Shown here piece by piece: positions 23,927 to 32,853 of a stretch of DNA of 64,000 nucleotides. The DNA is from an uncultured Microbacterium sp. (lineage in GTDB: Bacteria; Actinomycetota; Actinomycetes; Actinomycetales; Microbacteriaceae), in NCBI RefSeq assembly GCF_937927635.1, contig NZ_CALBRW010000003.1, positions 1-64,000 of the forward strand. Reading direction: 5' to 3'. Made by a program: the position numbers and the translations under genes. Positions within the stretch are counted from its first letter, which is position 1. Each line of letters starts with the position of its first letter. The notes under the pieces were generated by a model. The model was given only the letters and a program-made list of their open reading frames with translations. It did no database searches and was not told the DNA's origin.

Positions 23927-25780
23927 ATGCAGTTCCACCACCACGGCTATGTCTCCCACGACCCGCGCGTGCTCCCCGCCGCGGGGCTCGGCCTGAACCG
24001 CTCCGCCGATCTGCCCGACGAGGTCGACGTGCTCATCGTCGGCTCCGGGCCCGCCGGCATGCTGCTGGCCGCGCAGATGTCGCAGTTCCCCGATGTGAAC
24101 ACGCGCATCATCGAGAAGCGGGACGGTCGACTCGTGCTCGGGCAGGCCGACGGCATCCAGCCCCGCAGCGTCGAGACCTTCCAGGCGTTCGGGTTCGCGC
24201 CGCGCATCATCGCCGAGGCGTACAACATCGGCTGGATGAACTTCTGGGGTCCCGACCCCGAGAACCGCGACAACATCATCCGAACCTCCCGCACCGAGGA
24301 CTACGGGCTGAAGATCAGCGAGTTCCCGCACCTGATCGTCAATCAGGCGCGCGTGCTGGACTACTTCGCCGAGGCCGCCGCGCACGGGCCAGGGCGCATC
24401 GAGCCCGACTACGGCGTGGAGTTCCTGGGGCTCACCGTGCACGACGACGGCGAGTACCCCGTCGAGGTGCGGGTCAACGACCACGGCGCCGAGCGCATCA
24501 TCCGCGCCAAGTACGTCGCCGGCTGCGACGGCGCTCGCAGCGGCGTGCGCGAGGCCATCGGGCGCAAGCATGTCGGCAGCATCTCCGCGCACGCCTGGGG
24601 CGTGATGGACGTCCTCGTGAACACCGACTTCCCCGACTGGCGCACCAAGTGCGCGATCAACGCCGAAGCCGGCAATATCCTGCACATCCCGCGCGAGGGC
24701 GGCTACCTCAGTCGGATGTACATCGATCTGGGCGCCGTCGCCGAGGATGACAACCACCAGGTTCGCTCCACGTCGATCGAGCAGATCATCGCCAGGGCCA
24801 ACGAGATCCTGCATCCCTACACGCTCGACGTGAAGCAGGTGGCCTGGCACAGCGTGTACGAGGTCGGCCACCGTGTCACCGACGGCTTCGACGACGCGCT
24901 GGAAGCCGACCGTCACCCGCGCGTGTTCCTCACCGGAGACGCCTGCCACACGCACAGCGCCAAGGCCGGGCAGGGCATGAACGTCTCCATGCAGGACGGA
25001 TTCAACCTGGGCTGGAAGCTCGGACACGTGCTCACCGGTCGCGCTCCGGTCGAGCTGCTGTCGACCTACGCCGCCGAGCGCCGTCCGGTCGCCCAGCAGC
25101 TGATCGACTTCGACCGCGAGTGGTCCTCGCTGATGGCCCGCAAGCCCGAGGAGATCTCCGACCCGCAGGAGCTGGCGACCTACTATCTGGCGACCGCCGA
25201 GTTCCCCTCCGGGTTCATGACGCAGTACCCGCCGTCCATGATCGTCTCGGGCGCCTCGCAGCAGGAGCTGGCCACGGGGTTCCCGCTCGGCAAGCGCTTC
25301 AAGTCGGCCGAGGTCACCCGCGTCAGCGACGGCAACGCCGAGCACCTGGGGCACCACGCCAAGGCTGATGGGCGCTGGAGGGTGTACGCGTTCGCGGATC
25401 GGTCCGGCGACGCGCTGGCGCGCTGGGCTTCCGCGGTGGAGCCGCTTCTGGCGCACTACACCCCGGCGGAGGGGGATTCGGATGCCGTGTTCGACGTGCT
25501 CGCGATCTACCAGCAGCGTCACGACGAGCTGGAGTTCCACGATGCCCCCGCGCTGTTCCGTCCGCAGACCGGCCCGTTCGGCCTGACCGACTGGGAGAAG
25601 GTGTACTCGGCAGCACCCACCGTGTGGTGCAACGAGGACATCTTCGAGTCGCGGGGCCTGTCCCGCGACGGCGTCGTGATCGTCGTCAGGCCCGACCAGT
25701 ACGTGGCGGCCGTCCTGCCGCTGGATGCCGTCGACGAGCTGTCCGCGTTCTTCCAGGGCGCCCTGCTCCCGGCATCCTGA
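23927..25780 (+). CDS. mobA: FAD-dependent 3-hydroxybenzoate 4-monooxygenase-like hydroxylase
   Basis: 617-residue single-component flavoprotein. It opens MQFHHHGYVSHDPRVLPAAG, as in Comamonas MobA, followed by DVLIVGSGPAGM (FAD), the DG segment YVAGCDGARSGVREAIG and the second FAD motif VFLTGDACHTHSAKAGQGMN. The C-terminal 180 residues form the thioredoxin-like domain of the phenol hydroxylase group. It should hydroxylate 3-hydroxybenzoate to protocatechuate with NADPH and O2. Phenol 2-monooxygenase is the alternative. No protocatechuate genes are in view, so the product must be used from elsewhere. AGGGAAGGA precedes ATG 23927. Confidence 0.85.
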   Translation: MQFHHHGYVSHDPRVLPAAGLGLNRSADLPDEVDVLIVGSGPAGMLLAAQMSQFPDVNTRIIEKRDGRLVLGQADGIQPRSVETFQAFGFAPRIIAEAYNIGWMNFWGPDPENRDNIIRTSRTEDYGLKISEFPHLIVNQARVLDYFAEAAAHGPGRIEPDYGVEFLGLTVHDDGEYPVEVRVNDHGAERIIRAKYVAGCDGARSGVREAIGRKHVGSISAHAWGVMDVLVNTDFPDWRTKCAINAEAGNILHIPREGGYLSRMYIDLGAVAEDDNHQVRSTSIEQIIARANEILHPYTLDVKQVAWHSVYEVGHRVTDGFDDALEADRHPRVFLTGDACHTHSAKAGQGMNVSMQDGFNLGWKLGHVLTGRAPVELLSTYAAERRPVAQQLIDFDREWSSLMARKPEEISDPQELATYYLATAEFPSGFMTQYPPSMIVSGASQQELATGFPLGKRFKSAEVTRVSDGNAEHLGHHAKADGRWRVYAFADRSGDALARWASAVEPLLAHYTPAEGDSDAVFDVLAIYQQRHDELEFHDAPALFRPQTGPFGLTDWEKVYSAAPTVWCNEDIFESRGLSRDGVVIVVRPDQYVAAVLPLDAVDELSAFFQGALLPAS

Positions 25781-25817
25781 CGTCGGTCGTGACGTCGACT
25801 TCAGACAGGTGACGACT

Positions 25818-25910
25818 GCCGGGTGGGGCCTCTCCGCGGCCATCGGCAAGACCGGCGCATCCAACCGCGCGCAGGCCGTGCGCATCGCGCAGGACAAGGG
25901 CTGGGTCTGA
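25818..25910 (+). pseudogene. Remnant of a LuxR-type regulator C-terminus
   Basis: About 30 codons ending in a stop read AGWGLSAAIGKTGASNRAQAVRIAQDKGWV. The KTGASNRAQAVRIAQ part matches the last two helices of LuxR/GerE DNA-binding domains. No upstream receiver or helix-turn-helix can be found in any frame, because the preceding bases belong to the hydroxylase 3' end. It looks like the tail of a deleted response regulator. Confidence 0.6.
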
Positions 25911-26019
25911 GGTCTGGGAGATGCTCTTCCCTCCGGCCGAACACGGGAATACCGTCACTGTCATGGATGCTGTGCTCTGAGCACGTCGCGTCCTGCTGCG
26001 ACGGCGGATGGGGTGGCGC

Positions 26020-27765
26020 ATGGAAGGTCTGGAGATCACGGTCCTGCTGGGGCTGACGATCCTGGCGGGGACGATGCTGGCGCCGAGGATCCGCGTCGCG
26101 CTGCCGCTGGTGCTGGTCGTGTTCGGGCTGCTGCTGGGCTTCGTGCCCGCGCTGCGGAACGTGCAGCTGCCGCCGGAGACCGTGCTGCTGCTGTTCCTGC
26201 CGGTGATGCTGTTCTGGGAGAGTCTGACGACGTCGCTGCGGTCCATCCGTCGGGACTTCCGGTACATCCTGCCGATGAGCACGCTGCTCGTGGTCGCGTC
26301 GGCCTTTGCTGTCGCCGGCGTGGGCGTGCTGTTCGGCCTGCCGTGGGAGATCGCCCTGATCCTCGGCGCCGCAGTGGCCCCGCCCGACGCCACCGCCGTC
26401 GCCGCGCTCGGGCGCCTGCTGCCTCGGCGCAGCTTCATGAAGCTCAAGGCGGAGAGCCTGACGAACGACGGCACCGCGCTGGTGCTGTACGCCATCGCGG
26501 TCTCGCTCGCGGTCGGCGGTCAGGTCACGCCGCTCCTGGTCACCTGGACGGTCATCGTCTCGTATCTCGGCGGCATCCTGGTCGGCGCCGTGGTCGCTGC
26601 GGCGGCCTGGCTGCTGCTGCGCCGCACGCAGTCGACGATCACCATCAACGTGACGATGCTGCTGGTGCCGTTCGTCGCGTTCCTGCTGGCCGAGATGATC
26701 CACGCCTCCGGTGTGCTGGCCGTGGTCGTCGCGGGGCTGATCGCCGCGTATGTCAGCTCGCAGGTCACCACCGCCGCGTCGCGGCGTCAGTCCGATGCCG
26801 CCTGGCCGTTCGGGGTCTTCCTGCTCAACGGAGCGCTGTTCGTGCTGATCGGGCTGGAGGTGCAGTGGGTGGTGCACCAGACCTCGCTGCAGACCATCGG
26901 CTGGCTGATGCTGACGACCCTCGCCGTCTGGGCTGCGCTGCTGGTGGTGCGCTTCCTGTTCCAGCTGCTCGCGGTGCCGTTCCAGCAGCTGGCGGGCGCG
27001 CCGACGCACCCGTTGGGAATGCGCACCAGGATGCAGCTCGTCACCACTGTGGCGGGCATGCGGGGCGCCGTCTCGCTGGCGATCGCACTGTCGGTGCCTC
27101 TGGCCACGGGGGACGGCGCGCCGCTCGCCGGACGAGACGACATCGTCTTCGTCACGGCCGGGGTGATCCTGCTGAGTCTGCTCGTTCAGGGGCCGCTGCT
27201 GCCCGCCATCGTCCGCTGGGCGCGGTTCCCCGTCGATCAGGGTGAGGCGGAGGAGTTCGAGCTCGCCGAGCGCGCCATCTCCGGCGCGGCGATGTCGGCC
27301 CTGGATGCGCTGGCCGCCGAGCACGGGATCAGCGACGAGGTGCGCGACCGGCTGCGGCGCGACGGCTACGAGCGGCTGGAGCTCGCCAACGCCCGAGCGA
27401 TGGCGAGGGAGCGCGCGCTGATCGACGCGGAGGTGGGCGCGATGGAGGACCTGCTCGACGCTCCCGATCCGCTGGCCGGTGGCGCCGCGGGACCGGCCGT
27501 TCCCGTCGACCTGGGGGATGAGACGGGGGGTGGCGGTGTGCTCCAGATGGTCGCGGTCTCGGCCGACATCGACCTGGAGCAGCGCTCGCCGCTGATCCGT
27601 TACGAGGAGATGTCGCGGCTCAAGCTGGCGGTGATCGAGCACAAGCGCGGAGTGCTGCACGGGCTTCGCCGCTCCGGCGCCGTCGACGATCTGATCGTGC
27701 ACCGGATCTCGGCAGATCTCGACCTGGAGCAGGTGCGTCTGCAGGGGATCGAACAGCTGGATTGA
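26020..27765 (+). CDS. CPA1-family Na+/H+ antiporter
   Basis: 581-residue protein. The first 400 residues hold about twelve membrane segments with the CPA1 signatures APPDATAVAALGRLLPRRSFMKLKAESLTNDGTALVLY (conserved NDGTA) and TTVAGMRGAVSLAIALSVP. The last 170 residues are a soluble, charged, helical tail. It should exchange Na+ or K+ for protons at the plasma membrane. ATG 26020 is preferred over the in-frame ATG 12 bases upstream because the second sits closer to the first membrane helix; ribosome sites are weak for both. Monocistronic. Confidence 0.9.
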   Translation: MEGLEITVLLGLTILAGTMLAPRIRVALPLVLVVFGLLLGFVPALRNVQLPPETVLLLFLPVMLFWESLTTSLRSIRRDFRYILPMSTLLVVASAFAVAGVGVLFGLPWEIALILGAAVAPPDATAVAALGRLLPRRSFMKLKAESLTNDGTALVLYAIAVSLAVGGQVTPLLVTWTVIVSYLGGILVGAVVAAAAWLLLRRTQSTITINVTMLLVPFVAFLLAEMIHASGVLAVVVAGLIAAYVSSQVTTAASRRQSDAAWPFGVFLLNGALFVLIGLEVQWVVHQTSLQTIGWLMLTTLAVWAALLVVRFLFQLLAVPFQQLAGAPTHPLGMRTRMQLVTTVAGMRGAVSLAIALSVPLATGDGAPLAGRDDIVFVTAGVILLSLLVQGPLLPAIVRWARFPVDQGEAEEFELAERAISGAAMSALDALAAEHGISDEVRDRLRRDGYERLELANARAMARERALIDAEVGAMEDLLDAPDPLAGGAAGPAVPVDLGDETGGGGVLQMVAVSADIDLEQRSPLIRYEEMSRLKLAVIEHKRGVLHGLRRSGAVDDLIVHRISADLDLEQVRLQGIEQLD

Positions 27766-27791
27766 GGTTCCGTCCCGAGCGGATGCCGGGC

Positions 27792-29648
27792 TCAGGAGTT
27801 CACGCGGATGATCTCCTGCTGGTACGGCGCGATGACTCTGCCGGAGATGCGCAGGTCGAGCAGGAGGAAGCGGCGGGATGCCGGATCCTCGGATGCCCAG
27901 GATGCCAGCCGCTCGAGGTCGTCGAGCGTGCGGACCACGACGCCCTCCGCGCCGACGGCCTCGCCGAAGGCGGCGAAGTCGACCTGGGGGATCATCATGG
28001 GGGACTCGGCCAGGCCCTTCAGCCCGTACAGGTTGACCTCGGCGCCGTAGGCCGCGTCGTTCCACACCACGGCGCAGCCGTGTCCGCCGGCGGCCCGCAC
28101 CGCGGATTCCAGGTCGGAGATGGCCATCAGGCCGCCGCCGTCGCCGGAGGTCAGCACGACCGTGCTCTCCGGCCGGGCACGGGTGGCACCGACCACGCTC
28201 GGCCAGCCCTGGCCGATGGACTGGAACGCCGTGCCGACCATCATCATGCGATCCGGGGCGGCCACCGGCCAGTACATGTTGGCCCAGCCGATGAAGTGCC
28301 CGCCGTCGGACACCACCACGCGGTCCTCCGGCAGCAGCTCGGCGATGCGGCGTGCCGCGGAGCGCGGGTCCAGCCGGCCGTCGGGAGCGAGCGCGTCGCC
28401 TTCCGGGTAGGTGCGGGCGGCGGCGACGTCGACGGTCTCGCGCCAGGGAGTGTGCGCTTCGCGCGGAGATGTGCGCTTCGCGCGGACAGAATCCGCGAAT
28501 TCGTCCGCGGCAGGCGCACTTTCCCGCGTCGAGTGTTCGGCAGCGGATGCCGGGGAGTCGGATGCCGGGGCGCCGGACGCCGGGGCGCCGGATGCCACAA
28601 CTCCGGAGATCCAGGGGTCCGCGGTGCCGTCGTACGGCGTGTCGGTGGCTTTCGCTGCCGATTCTCCGGAGTTATGGACGAGCGCGACCAGCGCCTCGGC
28701 CGCCAACCGGGCATCCGCGCGCACGAACCCGCCGACGTGCGGATGCGTGGCGGCCGGGGCCACGTCGATCTGGAACACCCGGGTGCCGGGCGCGAACAGC
28801 TCGCCGAAGCGCATCGTGAACTGGTTCAGTGAGGCACCGAACACCACGGCCACGTCGGCCTCCCGCACCAGCGCCATGGCGCCGTCTGCGCCGAAGCCGC
28901 CCGCCACACCCAGGTCGTAGCGGGTGTCCGGGAACACGCCCCTGCCCAGGGCGCTGGACGCCGTGAGGGCACCGGTCGCCTCGGCCAGCTGCCCGAGGGC
29001 CACGCTCGCACCGGCCAGCCAGGCACCGCGCCCCGCCAGCAGGAACGGGCGCTCCGCCCCTGCGAGGGCAGCGGCGATCTCGTCCAGCATCCCCTCCGCG
29101 AACTCGCCCTTCGGCGCCAGGGGAGCGGGGACTCGGGGCTCGGGAGCAGCGGGCACCGGGCCGGCCTCGAGAGCGGCGACGTCGTAGGGGATGGCCAGTA
29201 CGACCGGCACCCGGTACGTCAGGGCGTGCTCGATGGCGATGACGGTCGTGGCCGCGGCATCCGCTCTGCCTGTCGTGTAGGTGCGCGCGCCGACGGCGGA
29301 TGCCAGCGCGATCTGGTCGACGTCCCACGGGCGCGGACCCGAGGTCGGCTCGTCGCCGACCACCAGCACCAGCGGCACGTGCGCCTGCACGGACTCGGCC
29401 AGCGAGGTGATGGTGTTCGTGAACCCGGCGCCGTAGGTCGTGGTGGCCGCGGCGATCCGGCCCGAGGCGCGGAAGTGCGCGTCGGCGGCGACCACGGCGC
29501 CCTGCTCGTGACGGACGGCCGTGAACACGGCATCCGTCTGCGTCTCGATGGCGTCGAGGAAGTAGGCGTTGCCGTTGCCCATCACGCCGAAGACGTGGTC
29601 GATGTGCTGGGCGAGGGTGAGGGCGACGTGGGCGGAGACGGTGGGCAT
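27792..29648 (-). CDS. Thiamine pyrophosphate-dependent enzyme (decarboxylase/acetolactate synthase fold)
   Basis: 618 residues, larger than the usual 530-570. The TPP-activating Glu is Glu48 (VRHEQGAVVAADAHFR). The diphosphate motif begins GDGGG and ends in WNDAAYG about 27 residues later. The family covers benzoylformate, phenylpyruvate and indolepyruvate decarboxylases and acetolactate synthase; I cannot assign the substrate. Residues about 324-400 are a low-complexity Ala/Ser/Pro and charged insert encoded by two palindromic repeat elements. ATG 29648 has AAAGG upstream. Divergent from a phosphoribosyltransferase. Confidence 0.82.
   Translation of the reverse strand: MPTVSAHVALTLAQHIDHVFGVMGNGNAYFLDAIETQTDAVFTAVRHEQGAVVAADAHFRASGRIAAATTTYGAGFTNTITSLAESVQAHVPLVLVVGDEPTSGPRPWDVDQIALASAVGARTYTTGRADAAATTVIAIEHALTYRVPVVLAIPYDVAALEAGPVPAAPEPRVPAPLAPKGEFAEGMLDEIAAALAGAERPFLLAGRGAWLAGASVALGQLAEATGALTASSALGRGVFPDTRYDLGVAGGFGADGAMALVREADVAVVFGASLNQFTMRFGELFAPGTRVFQIDVAPAATHPHVGGFVRADARLAAEALVALVHNSGESAAKATDTPYDGTADPWISGVVASGAPASGAPASDSPASAAEHSTRESAPAADEFADSVRAKRTSPREAHTPWRETVDVAAARTYPEGDALAPDGRLDPRSAARRIAELLPEDRVVVSDGGHFIGWANMYWPVAAPDRMMMVGTAFQSIGQGWPSVVGATRARPESTVVLTSGDGGGLMAISDLESAVRAAGGHGCAVVWNDAAYGAEVNLYGLKGLAESPMMIPQVDFAAFGEAVGAEGVVVRTLDDLERLASWASEDPASRRFLLLDLRISGRVIAPYQQEIIRVNS
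28452..28519. repeat. Nested inverted repeat C1 inside the TPP-enzyme gene
   Basis: GTGCGC-N4-CGCGGA occurs twice as a 19-bp-period direct repeat (from 28452 and 28471) and is answered by GTCCGCG-N4-GCGCAC ending at 28519. A CGCGGA/TCCGCG hairpin lies between. This doubled-left-arm layout equals that of repeat A. It encodes residues about 377-399 of the enzyme. Confidence 0.8.
28595..28677. repeat. Nested inverted repeat C2 inside the TPP-enzyme gene
   Basis: CCACAACTCCGGAGA (28595-28609) pairs with TCTCCGGAGTTATGG (28663-28677), 14 of 15 bases, around an inner GCCGT/ACGGC hairpin. The arm core is identical to that of repeat B at 9 kb, so these are two copies of one dispersed element. It encodes residues about 324-351. 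Confidence 0.85.
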
Positions 29649-29811
29649 GCGAAAGCCTTTCGAGAGGAACGGACGGGATCCGTATATGTCTCGCTGCTCG
29701 CGCGTCATCGCGGTGGCCTGTCGGTCGCAGAGTGCTTCGTGCCCCTTTTTCGGGCACCGGCCGTAGCCGGACGTGTCGATTGTACCCGCGCTGATGCAGG
29801 ACAATGGAGCA

Positions 29812-30321
29812 ATGACGGATGCAGCGATCGAGCGCGAGACGCTCACCTGGGACGGTTTCGGAGACGCGACGCGAGAGCTGGCCAGGAGCATCCTCGACAG
29901 CGGATTCGAGCCCGAGGTCGTCGTCGCCATCGCCCGCGGCGGTCTGCTGCCTGCCGGGGCCATCGCCTACGGCCTGGGCGCGAAGAACTGCGGCGCCATC
30001 AACATGGAGTTCTACACCGGCATCGGCACGGTGCTCGACGCACCCGAGGTGCTGCCGCCCGCCCTGGACATGGAGTACCTCGACGGCCGCCGCGTGCTGC
30101 TGGTCGACGACGTGGCCGACTCCGGCCGCACGCTGGCGCTGGCCGTCAAGCTGCTGCAGGACAAGGGCGCCATCGTGAAATCCGTGACCATCTACACCAA
30201 GCCCACCACGATCATCGACCCGGACTACTCGTGGAAGGCCACCGACCGCTGGATCAACTTCCCGTGGTCGTACAAGGGCACCGTCACAGAAGAGGACCAG
30301 GGTCTGCCGCCGAGCGCCTGA
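29812..30321 (+). CDS. Phosphoribosyltransferase, Gpt/xanthine-guanine type
   Basis: 169-residue cytoplasmic PRTase. The PRPP-binding loop is RVLLVDDVADSGRTLALA (residues about 97-114), preceded by VVVAIARGGLLPAGAIAYGLG. Length and order suit bacterial xanthine or hypoxanthine-guanine phosphoribosyltransferases of the salvage pathway; the base is not certain. GGAG sits upstream of ATG 29812. An in-frame ATG at 29773 would add 13 residues with no ribosome site. Confidence 0.86.
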   Translation: MTDAAIERETLTWDGFGDATRELARSILDSGFEPEVVVAIARGGLLPAGAIAYGLGAKNCGAINMEFYTGIGTVLDAPEVLPPALDMEYLDGRRVLLVDDVADSGRTLALAVKLLQDKGAIVKSVTIYTKPTTIIDPDYSWKATDRWINFPWSYKGTVTEEDQGLPPSA

Positions 30322-30330
30322 TCACTCTCA

Positions 30331-30402
30331 CCGCCCGTCTATATGCGTCGAATGCGCCCGAAACGCGCCATCACTCTGCGTTTCGCGCGAATAGACGGGC
30401 GG
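30331..30402. repeat. Nested inverted repeat D
   Basis: Perfect outer arms CCGCCCGTCTAT (30331-30342) and ATAGACGGGCGG (30391-30402) enclose perfect inner arms CGAAACGC (30359-30366) and GCGTTTCG (30378-30385). It fills the gap between the phosphoribosyltransferase and the convergent enoyl-CoA hydratase. The left half TCTATATGCGTCGAATGCG resembles that of repeat F. Confidence 0.88.
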
Positions 30403-30403
30403 G

Positions 30404-31174
30404 TCAGCGGCCGGTGAATTCCGGCTTGCGCTTCTGCTGGAACGCGGCGAAGCCCTCGCGGTAGTCGTCGGTGTCGCACAATGCCGCCTGCGCGGCGTTC
30501 TCGAGTTCGACCGACTCCCACAGCGCCAGGCGCTCGTCGCGGATGCGCGCCACCAGCTGCTTGCTGGCCAGGAACGCGGCGGTCGCGCCCTGGGATGCCT
30601 TCGACGCGGCATCCTCGGCGGCCTGCGCCACCTCGCCGTCGGGGAAGACCCGCGAGAACAGTCCCGCGGCCACCGCCTCGGCACCGGTCATGAGCCTGCC
30701 GGTGTAGATGAGGTCGAGCGTGCGGTGCGCGCCCAGCCGGTCCAGGAACAGCGCGTGCCCTCCGGAATCGAGCGTGGCGCCGAGGGCGGCGAACGGGGAG
30801 CCGATCTTCGCCGACTCCGCCACGTACACGACATCCGTGGCTATCAGCAGGCCCAGCCCCACACCCAGGCAGGCGCCGTGCGCGACGGCGAACGTCGGGG
30901 CGGGGAACGCCGACATCCGCTTCAGCAGCGGCGTGACCAGTCCGCCGAGGTACCCCATCACGTCGTCGTCGCGGGGGTCGACACCGGAGATGTCGCGCCC
31001 GGCGCAGAACGCCCGGCCCTCGCCGCGCAGCACGAGCGCGCGCACTCCGGCACGCTCGGCCTCGTCGTAGGCGGCGCCCAGGTCGGCGAGCGCCTGCTCA
31101 TCGAGCGCGTTGAGCTTGGCGGGGGCGTTCAGGGTGACGTGCGCGACGTCGGCGGCGATGGCGAGGTCGATCAT
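30404..31174 (-). CDS. Enoyl-CoA hydratase/isomerase of the paa cluster, PaaG-like
   Basis: 256-residue crotonase-fold protein with the oxyanion-hole segments GEGRAFCAGRDISG and AHGACLGVGLGLLIATDVVYVAE. It is the last gene behind paaABCDE, where it may isomerise the ring 1,2-epoxide to the oxepin (PaaG) or hydrate a 2-enoyl-CoA (PaaF). The Asp in SPFAALGATLDSGG supports a PaaG-like isomerase, but this is a family-level call. AGGAG precedes ATG 31174. Confidence 0.85.
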   Translation of the reverse strand: MIDLAIAADVAHVTLNAPAKLNALDEQALADLGAAYDEAERAGVRALVLRGEGRAFCAGRDISGVDPRDDDVMGYLGGLVTPLLKRMSAFPAPTFAVAHGACLGVGLGLLIATDVVYVAESAKIGSPFAALGATLDSGGHALFLDRLGAHRTLDLIYTGRLMTGAEAVAAGLFSRVFPDGEVAQAAEDAASKASQGATAAFLASKQLVARIRDERLALWESVELENAAQAALCDTDDYREGFAAFQQKRKPEFTGR

Positions 31175-31187
31175 GAGGCTCCTGAGG

Positions 31188-32351
31188 TCAGACGTCGTAG
31201 TCGACCACGACGCGGTCGCTGGTGGGGTGGGACTGGCAGGTGAGCACATAGCCGCGCTCGAGCTCGTCGGGCTCCAGGGCGTAGTTCTCGGTCATGGTCA
31301 CGCTGCCCTCCAGCACGCGCGCGCGGCACGTGCCGCACACGCCGCCCGAGCAGGCGAACGGGGTGTCAGGCCGCACGCGCAGCGCGGCGTTCAGCACCGA
31401 CTCGTGGGCGTCGACGGGGCTCTCCACGGTGGAGGAGACGCCGTCGAGGTTGATCTCGATGCGCACCGTCTTCTGCCCGGCGCGCACCTCCACCTGCCGC
31501 GGCCCGCGCTCTGCGGGCGCGTCGCCGGTGGTGAACAGCTCGAAGCGCACGTGCTCGCGCGGCACGCCGATGTCGGTCAGCACCTCGCGGCACATGTCCA
31601 CCAGCGCGAACGGCCCGCACAGGAACCACTCGTCCACCGTGGCGGGCAGGATCAGCGCATCCAGGATCGTGCGCAGCTTCTGTTCATCGATCCGGCCCGA
31701 CAGCACCGGCGCCGTGCGCTGCTCGCGCGAGAGCACGTGGTGCAGCACCAGCCGGGTGGGGTAGCGGTCCTTCAGATCGGCGAGGTCCTCGAGGAACATC
31801 ACGTCGCTGGTGGACTTGTTCGTGTACAGCAGTGTGAAGCGGGTGGAATCGGATGCCGTCAGCAGGTTCCGCGCGAGCGCCATCATCGGCGTGATGCCCG
31901 AGCCCGCCGCGATGCCGACGACATGCGTGCCCTCCAGCTCTGACAGGCCAGAGGTGAAGGTGCCCTGCGGGCTCATCACGTCGATCTCGAAGCCGGGGGT
32001 CAGCTCGGTCTGCGCCCAGGTGGAGAACACTCCGCCCTCGTCGCGCTTGACCGCGACGCTGAGGCTGGTCGCGCCGTCCCGCACGGGGGACGGCGGGCGG
32101 CACAGCGAGTACGAGCGGCGCAGCTCCTCGCCGTTCAACTGCACCCGCAGCGCCACGTACTGGCCGGGCAGGTAGGCGTACTCGTCGGCGAGGTCGCCGG
32201 GAACGATGAAGCTCACCTCGATGGCGTCATCGGTGAGCCGCCGCACATCCGACACCGTCAGCGTGTGGAACCGTGCGCGGTGCCGGTCGCCGGTGGGATG
32301 CCGGGGCTCGGCGGCGTGTGGGTGGGAGTCGGGCATCCGGAACAGCGCCAT
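31188..32351 (-). CDS. paaE: Phenylacetyl-CoA epoxidase reductase subunit
   Basis: 387-residue electron-transfer protein. An N-terminal ferredoxin-reductase part (FAD motif RRSYSLCRPP, NAD part VGIAAGSGITPMMALARNLL and FLCGPFALVD) is followed by a C-terminal plant-type [2Fe-2S] domain with Cys ligands in FACSGGVCGTCRARV and a last Cys in VLTCQSHP. It passes electrons from NADPH to the PaaA diiron site. Its ATG shares one base with the paaD stop. Confidence 0.95.
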   Translation of the reverse strand: MALFRMPDSHPHAAEPRHPTGDRHRARFHTLTVSDVRRLTDDAIEVSFIVPGDLADEYAYLPGQYVALRVQLNGEELRRSYSLCRPPSPVRDGATSLSVAVKRDEGGVFSTWAQTELTPGFEIDVMSPQGTFTSGLSELEGTHVVGIAAGSGITPMMALARNLLTASDSTRFTLLYTNKSTSDVMFLEDLADLKDRYPTRLVLHHVLSREQRTAPVLSGRIDEQKLRTILDALILPATVDEWFLCGPFALVDMCREVLTDIGVPREHVRFELFTTGDAPAERGPRQVEVRAGQKTVRIEINLDGVSSTVESPVDAHESVLNAALRVRPDTPFACSGGVCGTCRARVLEGSVTMTENYALEPDELERGYVLTCQSHPTSDRVVVDYDV

Positions 32352-32848
32352 CAGATCACCTTGAAATGGTCGAAGGGCTCCAGGCACGCGCGGCACTCGT
32401 AGAGCGCCTTGCACGAGGTGGAGCCGAAGCGGGAGATCTCGCGGGTGTTCAGCGATCCGCAGCGCGGGCACTTGACGGCGAGCGTCAGCTTGATGGGGCC
32501 CTGCGTGTGAGCGGCTCGGCCGGACGGCGGGGCGATGCCGAACTCGGTGAGCTTGCGCTTGCCGTCCTCGCTCATCCAGTCGGTGGTCCAGGCGGGGGAG
32601 AGCACCAGCCGCACCTCGACGTCGTCGAATCCCTCGGCGGTCAGCGCCAGCAGGATGTCGTCGCGGATGGCGTCCATGGCCGGGCATCCGCTGTACGTCG
32701 GGGTGATGTCCACCACGACTCGGCCCGTCTCGTCGGAGCGCACGTCGCGCAGCACGCCGAGATCCTCGATGGTGAGCACGGGGATCTCGGGATCGGCCAC
32801 GCGCGCGGCGATCTGCCGCGCGCGGGTCGCCCTCAGCGGTGCCGTCAT
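32351..32848 (-). CDS. paaD: Phenylacetyl-CoA epoxidase assembly protein
   Basis: 165 residues: an N-terminal MIP18/DUF59 domain (DPEIPVLTIEDLGVLRDV, PTYSGCPAMDAI) and a C-terminal zinc ribbon (CPRCGS and CKALYECRAC). It probably helps insert iron or the [2Fe-2S] cluster into the epoxidase. The start may instead be GTG 32857, which overlaps the paaC stop as GTGA; ATG 32848 is given. Confidence 0.93.
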   Translation of the reverse strand: MTAPLRATRARQIAARVADPEIPVLTIEDLGVLRDVRSDETGRVVVDITPTYSGCPAMDAIRDDILLALTAEGFDDVEVRLVLSPAWTTDWMSEDGKRKLTEFGIAPPSGRAAHTQGPIKLTLAVKCPRCGSLNTREISRFGSTSCKALYECRACLEPFDHFKVI

Positions 32849-32853
32849 GCGGG

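Noticed and set aside
28440..28680. Insertion sequence remnant inside the TPP enzyme
   Set aside because: No transposase-like coding and no target duplication; the palindromic pieces match small dispersed repeats instead.
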